Positions 23,665-32,154 of a DNA stretch of 37,778 bases are shown piece by piece. The DNA comes from Lysobacter sp. A03 (GTDB lineage Bacteria > Pseudomonadota > Gammaproteobacteria > Xanthomonadales > Xanthomonadaceae): the NCBI RefSeq assembly GCF_000855665.1, contig NZ_JXSS01000003.1, positions 1 to 37,778 of the forward strand. The letters are read 5' to 3'. The notes beneath the pieces are model-generated. The model ran no database searches, had not been told where the DNA came from, and saw only the letters and a program-made list of their open reading frames with translations. Every line of letters begins with the position of its first letter. Position 1 is the stretch's first letter. The translations under genes were made by a program, and so were the position numbers.

Positions 23665-25658
23665 CGTGCGGGCTCCGCGGCGCCTTCAACGGCGTCCGCG
23701 CTGGCTTCCGCGTCAACTTCCGCATCGACCCCGTCCCGCGCCATCTCCACCGCGGCGTCCAATGGATCGCTCACCACGTCATCGGTCGGCTCCATGCCCT
23801 CGGGCATCTTGCCCAGCAACCAGGCATCGAAAATCGTGCGTGCGATGGGCGCGGCGGCGCTGCCGCCGTAACCGCCGTGCTCCACCACCACGGCAACCGC
23901 GATCTGCGGATCCTCGGCCGGGGCATAGCCGGTGAACAGCGCGGTGTGGCGCAGGTGGTAGGGCAGCGTATGCGGGTTGAGGCTGACGTTGCCCTTGCGG
24001 CTGGAGCGCTGCGCCGTGCCGGTCTTGCCCGCCATCGTGTAGGAAGCGCCAACGGCCATGCGGCGGGCGGTGCCGCCTGGCCCGTTGACGGTAGCGATCA
24101 TCCCCTCCTGCACCGCGCGCAGGTTGGCCGGCTTGTCGGTGATGCGGTGGCTGGGCGTGGCCGGCAGGTCCTGCCACGGTGCCTCGTAGCCATCCCGGCG
24201 CGACTCCAGCAGGCGCAGCTTGTGGAGGTCGCCGCCGTTGGCGATGGCCGCGGTGGAGCGCGCGATCTGCAGGGCGGTGGCGATCCAGAAGCCCTGGCCG
24301 ATACCCGAAATCACCGTCTCGCCCGGGTACCAGGACTCCTTGCTGATGGTGCGCTTGTACTCGCGCGACGGCACCACGCCGGCGTTCTCGCCCAGCAGGT
24401 CGATGCCGGTCTTCTCGCCGAACCCATAGAGATGCATGTACTCCGAGAGCCGGTCGATGCCCATGTCCAAGGCGAGCTTGTAGTAGTAGGTGTTGACCGA
24501 GCGGGAGATCGAATCGCGCAGATCGGTCCAGCCGTGACCGCCGCCGGATGCATCGCGGTAGCCACGCGCCTGGCCGGGGATGCGGAACTCGCCGGTCGAG
24601 AGAATGCGGTCGGACGGCGTGCGCAGTCCGCTGTCGAGCCCGGCCAATGCCATCACCGGCTTGATCGTCGAACCCGGCGGGCCGCCGCCGAGCACATTGC
24701 GGTTGAACAATGGACGCGAGGGATTGTTGATCAGTCCGTTGTAGTCGGCGTGGGAAATGCCGTTGACGAACAGGTTGGTGTCATACGACGGCAGGCTGAC
24801 CATGGCCAGTACCTGGCCGGTTTTGATGTCCACCGCGATCGCCGAGCCGTCGGCGTCGCCGAACGCCGCCACCATCGCCCGCTGCAGGTCCAGATCCACC
24901 GACAGGCGCAGATCCGCGCCAGGCACTGCCGGCACCCGGCCGACGATCCGCATCGGCCGGCCATCGACGTTGGTCTCGACCTTCTCGTAGCCCAGCTTGC
25001 CGCGTAGCGCTTCCTCGTAGGAACGCTCCAGCCCGGTCTTGCCGGTGTGGCTGAACACGCTGCCGGACTCGCCCATCTCGGCCAGGTCGGCCTCGTCGAT
25101 GCGGCCCACGTAGCCGATCACGTGGGCGAACAGCTCGCCATGCACGTAGCGCCGCTGCAGGTAGGAGACCACCTCGACGCCGGGATACTTCCAGCGGTCC
25201 ACGGCGAGCCGGGCCAGTTCGTCGGGCTTCACCCGCAACTTGAGGATGATCGGCTTGTAGCTGCGGGTTACCTTGCGCGCGGCCAGGAAGTCCTCGATCT
25301 CCTGTTCGGACAGGTCGATGATTCCGGCCAGCCCGGGCAGCCAGCCCTCCGGGTCACCGGCCTCGCGCGGGGTGACCTCCAGGCGGAACGCGGGCACGTT
25401 ATCGGCCAGGATGCGGCCCTTGCGGTCGTAGATCAGGCCCCGACCGGGGACCACCGGACGCAGCTTGATCCGGTTCTGCTCGGCGCGCGTGGCGTACTCG
25501 TCGTGATGCCACACTTGCAGGCGGTAGTAGCCCAGCGCCAGTCCAGACAGGACCAGGGTGACGCCGATGAAGGCGATGATCACGCGGGTGCGGAAGTGGC
25601 GGACTTCGGCCGCGGCGTCCTTGAGAACGCGCCGTGGGCGGCGGCGGATCGGGCGCAT
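23661..25658 (-). CDS. mrdA: Penicillin-binding protein 2 (elongation-specific transpeptidase)
   Basis: 665 residues. A short basic cytoplasmic tail (MRPIRRRPRR) and one membrane anchor at about 25-45 precede the pedestal domain. The transpeptidase motifs are PPGSTIKP with catalytic Ser330, the same number as in E. coli PBP2, SVN in the second motif and KTGTAQ in the third. It crosslinks sidewall peptidoglycan with RodA under MreB control. The ATG at 25658 is preferred to the GTG at 25661, since AGGAG is 7 bases away from the ATG but only 4 from the GTG. The last about 45 residues form an acidic Asp/Glu/Ala tail absent from E. coli PBP2. Confidence 0.97.
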   Translation of the reverse strand: MRPIRRRPRRVLKDAAAEVRHFRTRVIIAFIGVTLVLSGLALGYYRLQVWHHDEYATRAEQNRIKLRPVVPGRGLIYDRKGRILADNVPAFRLEVTPREAGDPEGWLPGLAGIIDLSEQEIEDFLAARKVTRSYKPIILKLRVKPDELARLAVDRWKYPGVEVVSYLQRRYVHGELFAHVIGYVGRIDEADLAEMGESGSVFSHTGKTGLERSYEEALRGKLGYEKVETNVDGRPMRIVGRVPAVPGADLRLSVDLDLQRAMVAAFGDADGSAIAVDIKTGQVLAMVSLPSYDTNLFVNGISHADYNGLINNPSRPLFNRNVLGGGPPGSTIKPVMALAGLDSGLRTPSDRILSTGEFRIPGQARGYRDASGGGHGWTDLRDSISRSVNTYYYKLALDMGIDRLSEYMHLYGFGEKTGIDLLGENAGVVPSREYKRTISKESWYPGETVISGIGQGFWIATALQIARSTAAIANGGDLHKLRLLESRRDGYEAPWQDLPATPSHRITDKPANLRAVQEGMIATVNGPGGTARRMAVGASYTMAGKTGTAQRSSRKGNVSLNPHTLPYHLRHTALFTGYAPAEDPQIAVAVVVEHGGYGGSAAAPIARTIFDAWLLGKMPEGMEPTDDVVSDPLDAAVEMARDGVDAEVDAEASADAVEGAAEPAR

Positions 25659-25661
25659 CAC

Positions 25662-26147
25662 TCAGCTCCTGCGCCAGCTGCCCAGACGCAATGCGTCCAG
25701 CAGCAGGAACACCGGCGGCCACAGTGCCATCCCGGTCAGCGGTGCCAGCCAGAACATCGCCGGCAGCGAGGGAATGCCCAGGGCCACGTGCACTGCAGCG
25801 ACCACGATTCGGTCATTCAGCAACAGCCCGCCGATCGCCAGGGCCTGCTGCCACAGCGGAAAGAAGCGCAGGCGCGCGCGGAAGCGCTGGATGATGAAGG
25901 TCATTACCACCAGCCGCAGCGCCTGCTCGCCGAGCAGGCCGCCGAAGGTGATGTCGGCCAGCACACCGGCCAGGAAGGCGAATCCCAGGCCCACGCGCTC
26001 GGGATCCTCGATCACCCAGTAAGCGACCATCAGCGCGAGCCAGTAGGGGCGCAGCGGCTGCAGCAGCAGCGGCAGCGGCAACAACCCCAACAGCAGGGCG
26101 GCGACGATGCTGGCCGGCAGCAGCCACGGCTGGTAGCGACGGGTCAT
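25662..26147 (-). CDS. mreD: Rod-shape-determining protein MreD
   Basis: 161 residues with five or six membrane helices (LLPASIVAALLLGLLPLPLL; VGLGFAFLAGVLADITFGGL; LPAMFWLAPLTGMALWPPVF). The conserved core GVLADITFGGLLGEQALRL identifies MreD. It is an inner-membrane member of the elongasome, thought to balance MreC in activating PBP2-RodA. ATGA overlap with the mreC stop, and the mrdA coding sequence begins 3 bases after its stop. Confidence 0.95.
   Translation of the reverse strand: MTRRYQPWLLPASIVAALLLGLLPLPLLLQPLRPYWLALMVAYWVIEDPERVGLGFAFLAGVLADITFGGLLGEQALRLVVMTFIIQRFRARLRFFPLWQQALAIGGLLLNDRIVVAAVHVALGIPSLPAMFWLAPLTGMALWPPVFLLLDALRLGSWRRS
25666..25670 (-). promoter_or_regulatory. Ribosome binding site deciding the mrdA start
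   Basis: AGGAG on the minus strand (25670-25666), inside the end of mreD, stands 7 bases before ATG 25658 and 4 bases before GTG 25661. The former spacing is in the usual range. Confidence 0.7.
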
Positions 26148-27073
26148 CGCCGGTCACCGGATGCGGGCGTATCCGCGGTTTCGGGTGGCGCGTCGGCAGC
26201 GACCTCGGGTGCAGCGGCTGCCGAGAGCTCGTGGGGACCGCCGCGCAGCAGCAGCACGTCGCGGCCGCGATCCAGCTGCGCTGCCGGCATCACCTCGCCG
26301 ATCAGGAACGCGCGACTGTCATCGGGCTGCAGGGACACGATCGTGCCGACCGGGAAGCCGGCGACAAAGCGCCCGCCCAGCCCGGAGGTGAGCAGGCGGT
26401 CACCCACCTTGACGTCGCTGGACAAGGGAATGCTGTGCAGGCGCAGCATGTCGCTGCGTCCCTCGCCATAGGCCACCAGCCGAACGCCGTTGCGCTCGAT
26501 CGCCACCGGCACCGCGTGCGCCGCGTCGGTGACCAGCAGGACGGTGGCCACCGCGGGCTGCACGTCGATGATCTGGCCCAGCAACCCGCCGGCATCGATC
26601 ACGCTCTGGCCCAGGCGCACCGACTCGTTGCTGCCCGCGCCCAGCACCAGGCGTTGCCGGGTGGGGTCCAGGTCGATGTCCAGGATCGGTGCCAGCTGCA
26701 CGTCCAGCTGGTTGTTGTGGGCGGCATCAAGCAGCCCGCGCAGGCGCGTGTTGTCAGAGGCGAGTGTCTGCAGGCGGGCCATGCGCGCGCTGTTGACCAG
26801 CAGCTCGTTGCGCAGGCGGCGATTGTCCTCGGTCAACTGGCGCATGGTGCCGGCGTCGTCGTACAACCGGGTGATCGCCCGGCCCGGCCAGCCGGCGGCG
26901 ATCCACAGCGGCTGCACCAGCAAGGTGGCGTGGCCGCGCGCCTGGTTCAGCCAGCCGCCCCGATGGTCGAGCACGATCAGCACCACCGCCAATGCCAGGT
27001 ACGCCGACAGCCACAGCGTTGCGGACACGTCGCCGGGACGGTTCGGAGTGGAAGGGCTGGCGTAGGAGCGCAA
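26144..27073 (-). CDS. mreC: Rod-shape-determining protein MreC
   Basis: 309 residues. One membrane anchor at about 20-40 (LWLSAYLALAVVLIVLDH), a coiled coil at about 65-115 (heptad-like MRQLTEDNRRLRNELL), then the beta-rich MreC core (VIDAGGLLGQIIDVQPAVA, GDRLLTSGLGGRFVAGFPVG). It binds PBP2 and switches on RodA-PBP2. The only upstream start in frame after a stop codon is a TTG at 27073 with no clear ribosome site; a GTG 14 codons later would leave too short an N-terminus before the anchor but cannot be excluded. The C-terminal 40 residues are Ala/Pro/Asp-rich. A GC-rich hairpin stands between it and mreB. Confidence 0.94.
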   Translation of the reverse strand: MRSYASPSTPNRPGDVSATLWLSAYLALAVVLIVLDHRGGWLNQARGHATLLVQPLWIAAGWPGRAITRLYDDAGTMRQLTEDNRRLRNELLVNSARMARLQTLASDNTRLRGLLDAAHNNQLDVQLAPILDIDLDPTRQRLVLGAGSNESVRLGQSVIDAGGLLGQIIDVQPAVATVLLVTDAAHAVPVAIERNGVRLVAYGEGRSDMLRLHSIPLSSDVKVGDRLLTSGLGGRFVAGFPVGTIVSLQPDDSRAFLIGEVMPAAQLDRGRDVLLLRGGPHELSAAAAPEVAADAPPETADTPASGDRR

Positions 27074-27169
27074 TGGAAGGGAAACCGGCTGATCTGGCGT
27101 GGCGGGCCGTCATGGTGGCACAGGCCGCCGGCCCACCCGCCGCGGCATGCTCCGGTGTCGCGGCAAGCG

Positions 27170-27190
27170 GGCGCGGCACGCAGCCGCGCC
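27170..27190 (-). other. Intercistronic hairpin between mreB and mreC
   Basis: Perfect 8-bp stem GGCGCGGC (27170-27177) with GCCGCGCC (27183-27190), loop ACGCA. It lies 16 bases after the mreB stop in the direction of transcription. No T-run follows, so it more likely stabilises mRNA or attenuates than fully terminates. Confidence 0.55.
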
Positions 27191-27206
27191 GGTCACCGCA
27201 TCGCCA

Positions 27207-28562
<1,356 letters not shown>

Positions 28563-29495
28563 ATGTCAGCCCTGATCTGCGGCTCGCTGGCCTACGACAC
28601 CATCATGGTGTTTCCCGACCAGTTCAAGAACCACATCCTGCCGGACAAGGTGCACATCCTGAACGTCTCCTTCCTGGTGCCGCGGATGCGGCGCGAGTTT
28701 GGCGGCTGCGCGGGCAACATCGCCTACAACCTCAAGCTGCTGGGCGGCGACCCGATCCCGATGGCGACCGTCGGCCAGGATTTCGGGCCGTACCGCGAGT
28801 GGTTCGAGCAGCAGCAGATCCGCCTGGACCACGTCAAGGTGATCGACGAGCTGTTCACACCGCAGGCGTTCATCACCACCGACCACGACAACAACCAGAT
28901 CACCGCCTTCCACCCCGGCGCGATGATGCGTTCCTACGAAAACCACGTGCGCGACGTGCCCGGCGTCACCATCGGCATCGTCAGCCCGGACGGCTACGAG
29001 GGCATGATCCAGAACGCCAACGAGTTCGCCGAGGCCGGCATTCCCTTCATCTTCGATCCCGGCCAGGCCATGCCGCTGTTCAACGGCGAGGAGCTGCGCG
29101 CCTTCATCGAGCAGGCCGACTACGTCACCGTCAACGACTACGAGTCCAACCTGCTGCAGGAGCGCACCGGCTGGGACGAGGCGACGATCGCCAGCAAGGT
29201 CAAGGCGTACATCGCGACCCGCGGGCCCAAGGGGGTCATGATCCACGCCGACGGCGAGGTGCATGATGTGGCTCCCGCGCACGAGAGCCGCATCACCGAC
29301 CCGACCGGCTGCGGCGACGCGTTCCGCGCCGGGCTGATCTTCGGCATCCAGAAGGGCTACGACTGGCCGACCATCGGCCGCATCGGCAACCTGATGGGCG
29401 CGCTCAAGGTCGAGCACCCCGGCACCCAGAACCAGCGCTTCGATTACGACGAGTTCGCCGAACAGTTCGTGCAGCAGTTCGGGTACGCGCTGTAG
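28563..29495 (+). CDS. PfkB-family carbohydrate/nucleoside kinase (adenosine-kinase-like)
   Basis: 310 residues. The ribokinase-fold N-terminal motif is FGGCAGNIAYNLKLLGGDPI, and the C-terminal signature is DPTGCGDAFRAGLIFG with the catalytic Asp in GCGD. The opening ICGSLAYDTIMVFPDQFKNH resembles the bacterial adenosine kinase-like group more than ribokinase or fructokinase. It should phosphorylate a sugar or nucleoside with ATP in the cytoplasm; adenosine is a guess from resemblance. The start ATG follows about 310 bases of non-coding DNA. The next gene begins 17 bases after its stop. Confidence 0.9.
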   Translation: MSALICGSLAYDTIMVFPDQFKNHILPDKVHILNVSFLVPRMRREFGGCAGNIAYNLKLLGGDPIPMATVGQDFGPYREWFEQQQIRLDHVKVIDELFTPQAFITTDHDNNQITAFHPGAMMRSYENHVRDVPGVTIGIVSPDGYEGMIQNANEFAEAGIPFIFDPGQAMPLFNGEELRAFIEQADYVTVNDYESNLLQERTGWDEATIASKVKAYIATRGPKGVMIHADGEVHDVAPAHESRITDPTGCGDAFRAGLIFGIQKGYDWPTIGRIGNLMGALKVEHPGTQNQRFDYDEFAEQFVQQFGYAL

Positions 29496-29512
29496 CTGCA
29501 CGCCGACGGCGC

Positions 29513-30334
29513 ATGCGAATCGACCGGTTACCACTTCGGTTCGCACTGCTTGCCGCACTGACGCTGGCGCTGGCGGGCTGTGGAATCCGGCAACTGGCGC
29601 GCGCCGAGGCCCTGGTGCCTGATCACGGCGGGCACGCCGTCAGGGTGCAGACGATCGGCAACGTGGCGCTCTACGACTTCATGTCGGTCCTGCCCGGCGG
29701 CGAAGGAGATAGGTGCCTGGTGGCTGAGGCCAGCTCAAACGGGATCACGGTTCGCGGCTGCGGCAACGATGCGCGGGAGATGCTGCCCTGGCTTGACGCC
29801 TCGTTACCTGCGATCGAGGCCTATCTTCCGGAGATCCACGTGTCCCGGCTGCGGGTGTCCCTACACCGGCCCGGCTCCAGGGTGCTGACGAGGGGATGGC
29901 GAACGTCGGCACTGGTCAACATGATGATCGAGATGTCATTTCGCTACGCGCCGGGGAGCGATCGACATGCGAGATACGCGGTGCGCGCCATGGCGCACGA
30001 GCTGACCCATGTCGCGTACAAGCGCAGACCCGCGCAGGACGAATCAGAAGAGTATTTCGGCGCGATCGCCGAATCCTGCGTTGAGTACGCCGTATTCGGG
30101 TCCACGTCTGGCTACGCGTTCGAAGCCGACGTGAAGGGAACAATCTCCGACGGATTTGACGACGCGCAACGGGAATCGGCGACGGAGGCCAAGCGCGCTT
30201 ACAGGTCGGTCATCGAGTTTGCGGGCGATGACGGAACCGTCCGCCAGCCCAACGGGTACTTTGAAGCGTTTTGCACCGCAACGATCGGAGCACCGCGGCC
30301 AGACCGTCGCACTGCCTCGCAGCAATTCCAATGA
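29513..30334 (+). CDS. Unrecognised lipoprotein with a HELTH zinc-peptidase motif
   Basis: 273 residues, family not recognised. A lipoprotein signal with lipobox ALAGC (Cys23) is clear. Residues 24-140 are mixed alpha/beta with two cysteines near 68 and 82 (GDRCLVAEA, VRGCGNDA). A helix holds AMAHELTHVAYKRRP with HExxH at 162-166. About 21 residues later, EEYFGAIAESCVEYAVFG offers Glu187 or Glu191 as the third metal ligand, the gluzincin arrangement. This predicts a cell-envelope zinc peptidase. Base composition is somewhat lower in GC than the neighbours, and the gene is only 17 bases after the kinase, so it may have joined that operon recently. Confidence 0.7.
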   Translation: MRIDRLPLRFALLAALTLALAGCGIRQLARAEALVPDHGGHAVRVQTIGNVALYDFMSVLPGGEGDRCLVAEASSNGITVRGCGNDAREMLPWLDASLPAIEAYLPEIHVSRLRVSLHRPGSRVLTRGWRTSALVNMMIEMSFRYAPGSDRHARYAVRAMAHELTHVAYKRRPAQDESEEYFGAIAESCVEYAVFGSTSGYAFEADVKGTISDGFDDAQRESATEAKRAYRSVIEFAGDDGTVRQPNGYFEAFCTATIGAPRPDRRTASQQFQ

Positions 30335-30391
30335 CTGCTGAGACCGACGCTTTGCTAGCTGTCGCGTTTCAAACCGTGCTGACGAGACTGG

Positions 30392-30820
30392 TTACGCCCC
30401 TCCCGGAGCTTTGTTCCCGTCGAAATTGAGCATCCATGGGGTGCCATATCGGTCGGTGAACATGGAAAAGCGCTCGGCCCAGAAGGTCTCACCCGCAGGC
30501 ATCTCGACCGAACGTGCGTCTTTCGCCAGCGCGGCGTGCACGCGGTCGAACTCCGCCAGCGATAGCGGGGAAATGGCCACGCGGAAGCCCTGCGGTTTCT
30601 CGTACATCTCGCCGACCCCGTCAGAGGCCATGACCGTGGCGCTACCCAGCGTCATGGCCATGTTGAGAACCAGGTTGTCGCCGCCGGGCATCCGGCTTTC
30701 CGGATCCGGCGCGTCGCCGTTGCGGGATACGTCGGTAATCTGACCGCCAAGCACCTCGGCGTAATGGGTCATCGCCTCAAGGCAGTTTCCCTCGAAGAAG
30801 AGATAGATGGTCGGTTCCAT
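30392..30820 (-). CDS. VOC-superfamily protein, PhnB-like
   Basis: 142 residues. The paired beta-alpha-beta-beta-beta layout and the blocks IYLFFEGNCLEAMTHYAEVL, MPGGDNLVLNMAMTLGSATV, FWAERFSMFTDRYGTPWMLN match the PhnB/'3-demethylubiquinone-9 3-methyltransferase-like' VOC group. These are small cytoplasmic proteins, mostly of unknown substrate; the methyltransferase name is historical and should not be taken as function. The start at 30820 is chosen over upstream frames without family similarity. It lies 82 bases downstream of the lipoprotein gene at 30903. Confidence 0.88.
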   Translation of the reverse strand: MEPTIYLFFEGNCLEAMTHYAEVLGGQITDVSRNGDAPDPESRMPGGDNLVLNMAMTLGSATVMASDGVGEMYEKPQGFRVAISPLSLAEFDRVHAALAKDARSVEMPAGETFWAERFSMFTDRYGTPWMLNFDGNKAPGGA

Positions 30821-30902
30821 GGTCTGTTCTCCCGTGCATCGGTGTTGCGTTACTTGCGGCCGGATGCGATCCGGATGGCCAGGACGGCCGGTCCCCTGAT
30901 CT

Positions 30903-31685
30903 TCAGTTCCAGCCCGGCATCCGCTCCGGATCCAGGCCACCGACTTGGAACGACGCGGTGCGTTTGCCGCCGGCCTTGACCGGGAATTCTATGCTGAGCA
31001 CGCCCGCCTGTTTGGCCAGCTTCCACAGCGTCTTCTCGTCCTCGACGAACATGGCGATTGCATCGTCGGTGTCGGGGCGGCTGCCGGCCATTGTGCGCGG
31101 CTTGTCCTCGTCGACGGTGACCGCGAGCTTGCAGCCCTTGTAGCAGTCGAAGTCGCCGGCCTCCAGGACGAGGTAGCTGCTGCGGCCCCACTCGGGATGG
31201 TCGCGGAAAATCAAGCGCACCGGCCGTGCGGCCTTGCCGTCGGTCTCGACGTTTTCACGCGCGTAGATCGCCGCCGACAGCTGCTCCTTCTTGCCGACCG
31301 GCTGCGTCTGATAGGACCACAGCCCGGTCAGCCGCCGGGTCTCGCGTATCTCATTGGCTTTCGCCGCCGCCTCCTCGTGGCGCCCAGCAATCCGTTCGGC
31401 CGCTGCGCTGTCGGGGTATTCGGCCATCAGCACATCACCATGGGCCTTGGCCAGGTCCCACTTGCCGGCATCGAACTGCACGTCGAACTCGGCCGCCATC
31501 GCCTCGGCCTGGCGGTCCAGCGCAGCGGCCTGCTCGGCGCGCGCAATTTCGGGGTCGGGCTCGGGCTTGCATCCGCCAAGGAGCACCGCGCACATCAGGG
31601 CGACAAGCACCGGCCATCCTGCGCGCGTCAATTGCGGACCAGATTGCGGTGGATGGTCGGCGGGCTCGAAGGGCTTACAGGTCAT
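30903..31685 (-). CDS. Hypothetical lipoprotein
   Basis: 260 residues from the ATG at 31685, family not recognised. The lipobox LLGGC is clear (Cys39 from this start), but the signal region would have an unusually long hydrophilic front of 20 residues. A TTG at 31631 would give a normal 20-residue lipoprotein signal (LTRAGWPVLVALMCAVLLGG) and may be the true start. After the lipid anchor comes a helical, Glu/Ala/Arg-rich stretch to about residue 115, then a beta-rich domain to the end with two close cysteines (DFDCYKGCK) and a KTLWKLAKQAGVLSIEFPVK segment. It likely faces the periplasm; no catalytic motif is visible. Confidence 0.7.
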   Translation of the reverse strand: MTCKPFEPADHPPQSGPQLTRAGWPVLVALMCAVLLGGCKPEPDPEIARAEQAAALDRQAEAMAAEFDVQFDAGKWDLAKAHGDVLMAEYPDSAAAERIAGRHEEAAAKANEIRETRRLTGLWSYQTQPVGKKEQLSAAIYARENVETDGKAARPVRLIFRDHPEWGRSSYLVLEAGDFDCYKGCKLAVTVDEDKPRTMAGSRPDTDDAIAMFVEDEKTLWKLAKQAGVLSIEFPVKAGGKRTASFQVGGLDPERMPGWN

Positions 31686-31844
31686 CGCGGGCTTCTCTTG
31701 AGTGCAGGACTCAAGCGTGCCTGATTTTCAGTCGTTCTTCCCGCATCTGAAGGGGCCAGCGGCGCCGCTGCTGTGTGGCCTTGTGGTGTCGATTGGATCT
31801 CTTGCCGGGGCTTTGGCGGGAGAGCCGGGGGTGAACGCCCTTGC

Positions 31845-31898
31845 GGCGAATGTCCCCCGGCACCGATGAAACCGGTGCCTCCTCCTTTATTTCGCCCC
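31845..31898 (+). repeat. Palindromic repeat element, copy 1
   Basis: Conserved arms GGCGAATGTCCCCCGGC and CCTCCTCCTTTA-TTCGCCCC flank a variable hairpin, here GGCACCG (31859-31865) pairing with CGGTGCC (31873-31879), loop ATGAAAC. A second inverted copy lies 83 bases to the right. An additional inverted pair, CGGGGGTGAACG near 31825 and CATTCACCCCCG ending near 31915, encloses this copy. Confidence 0.75.
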
Positions 31899-31981
31899 AA
31901 GGACATTCACCCCCGTCATTGCGACAACGCGGTGGTTGCAAGGGCGAAATCTGCTACCGCTGGCGCGGTCTGTATGCCTTC

Positions 31982-32037
31982 GGGGCGAAGTAAAGGAGGA
32001 GGCCTCCGCCGCAGGCGGAGGCCGGGGGACATTCGCC
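31982..32037 (-). repeat. Palindromic repeat element, copy 2 (inverted)
   Basis: Read on the minus strand it has the same arms as copy 1 but a different central hairpin: GGCCTCCGCC (32001-32010) pairs with GGCGGAGGCC (32014-32023) around a 3-base loop. Conserved flanks with an interchangeable stem suggest a dispersed REP-like family rather than one palindrome. Confidence 0.75.
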
Positions 32038-32154
32038 CGGAAGGCATGCAGATCGCGCGTCCGAAATCCGACCGGATCAGCGCGGATACTAAAGCCGGAT
32101 ACAACGCGACCGCCCGGAGGCGGCCGCGAAGAACACATCCAATCAAACGAGTGA

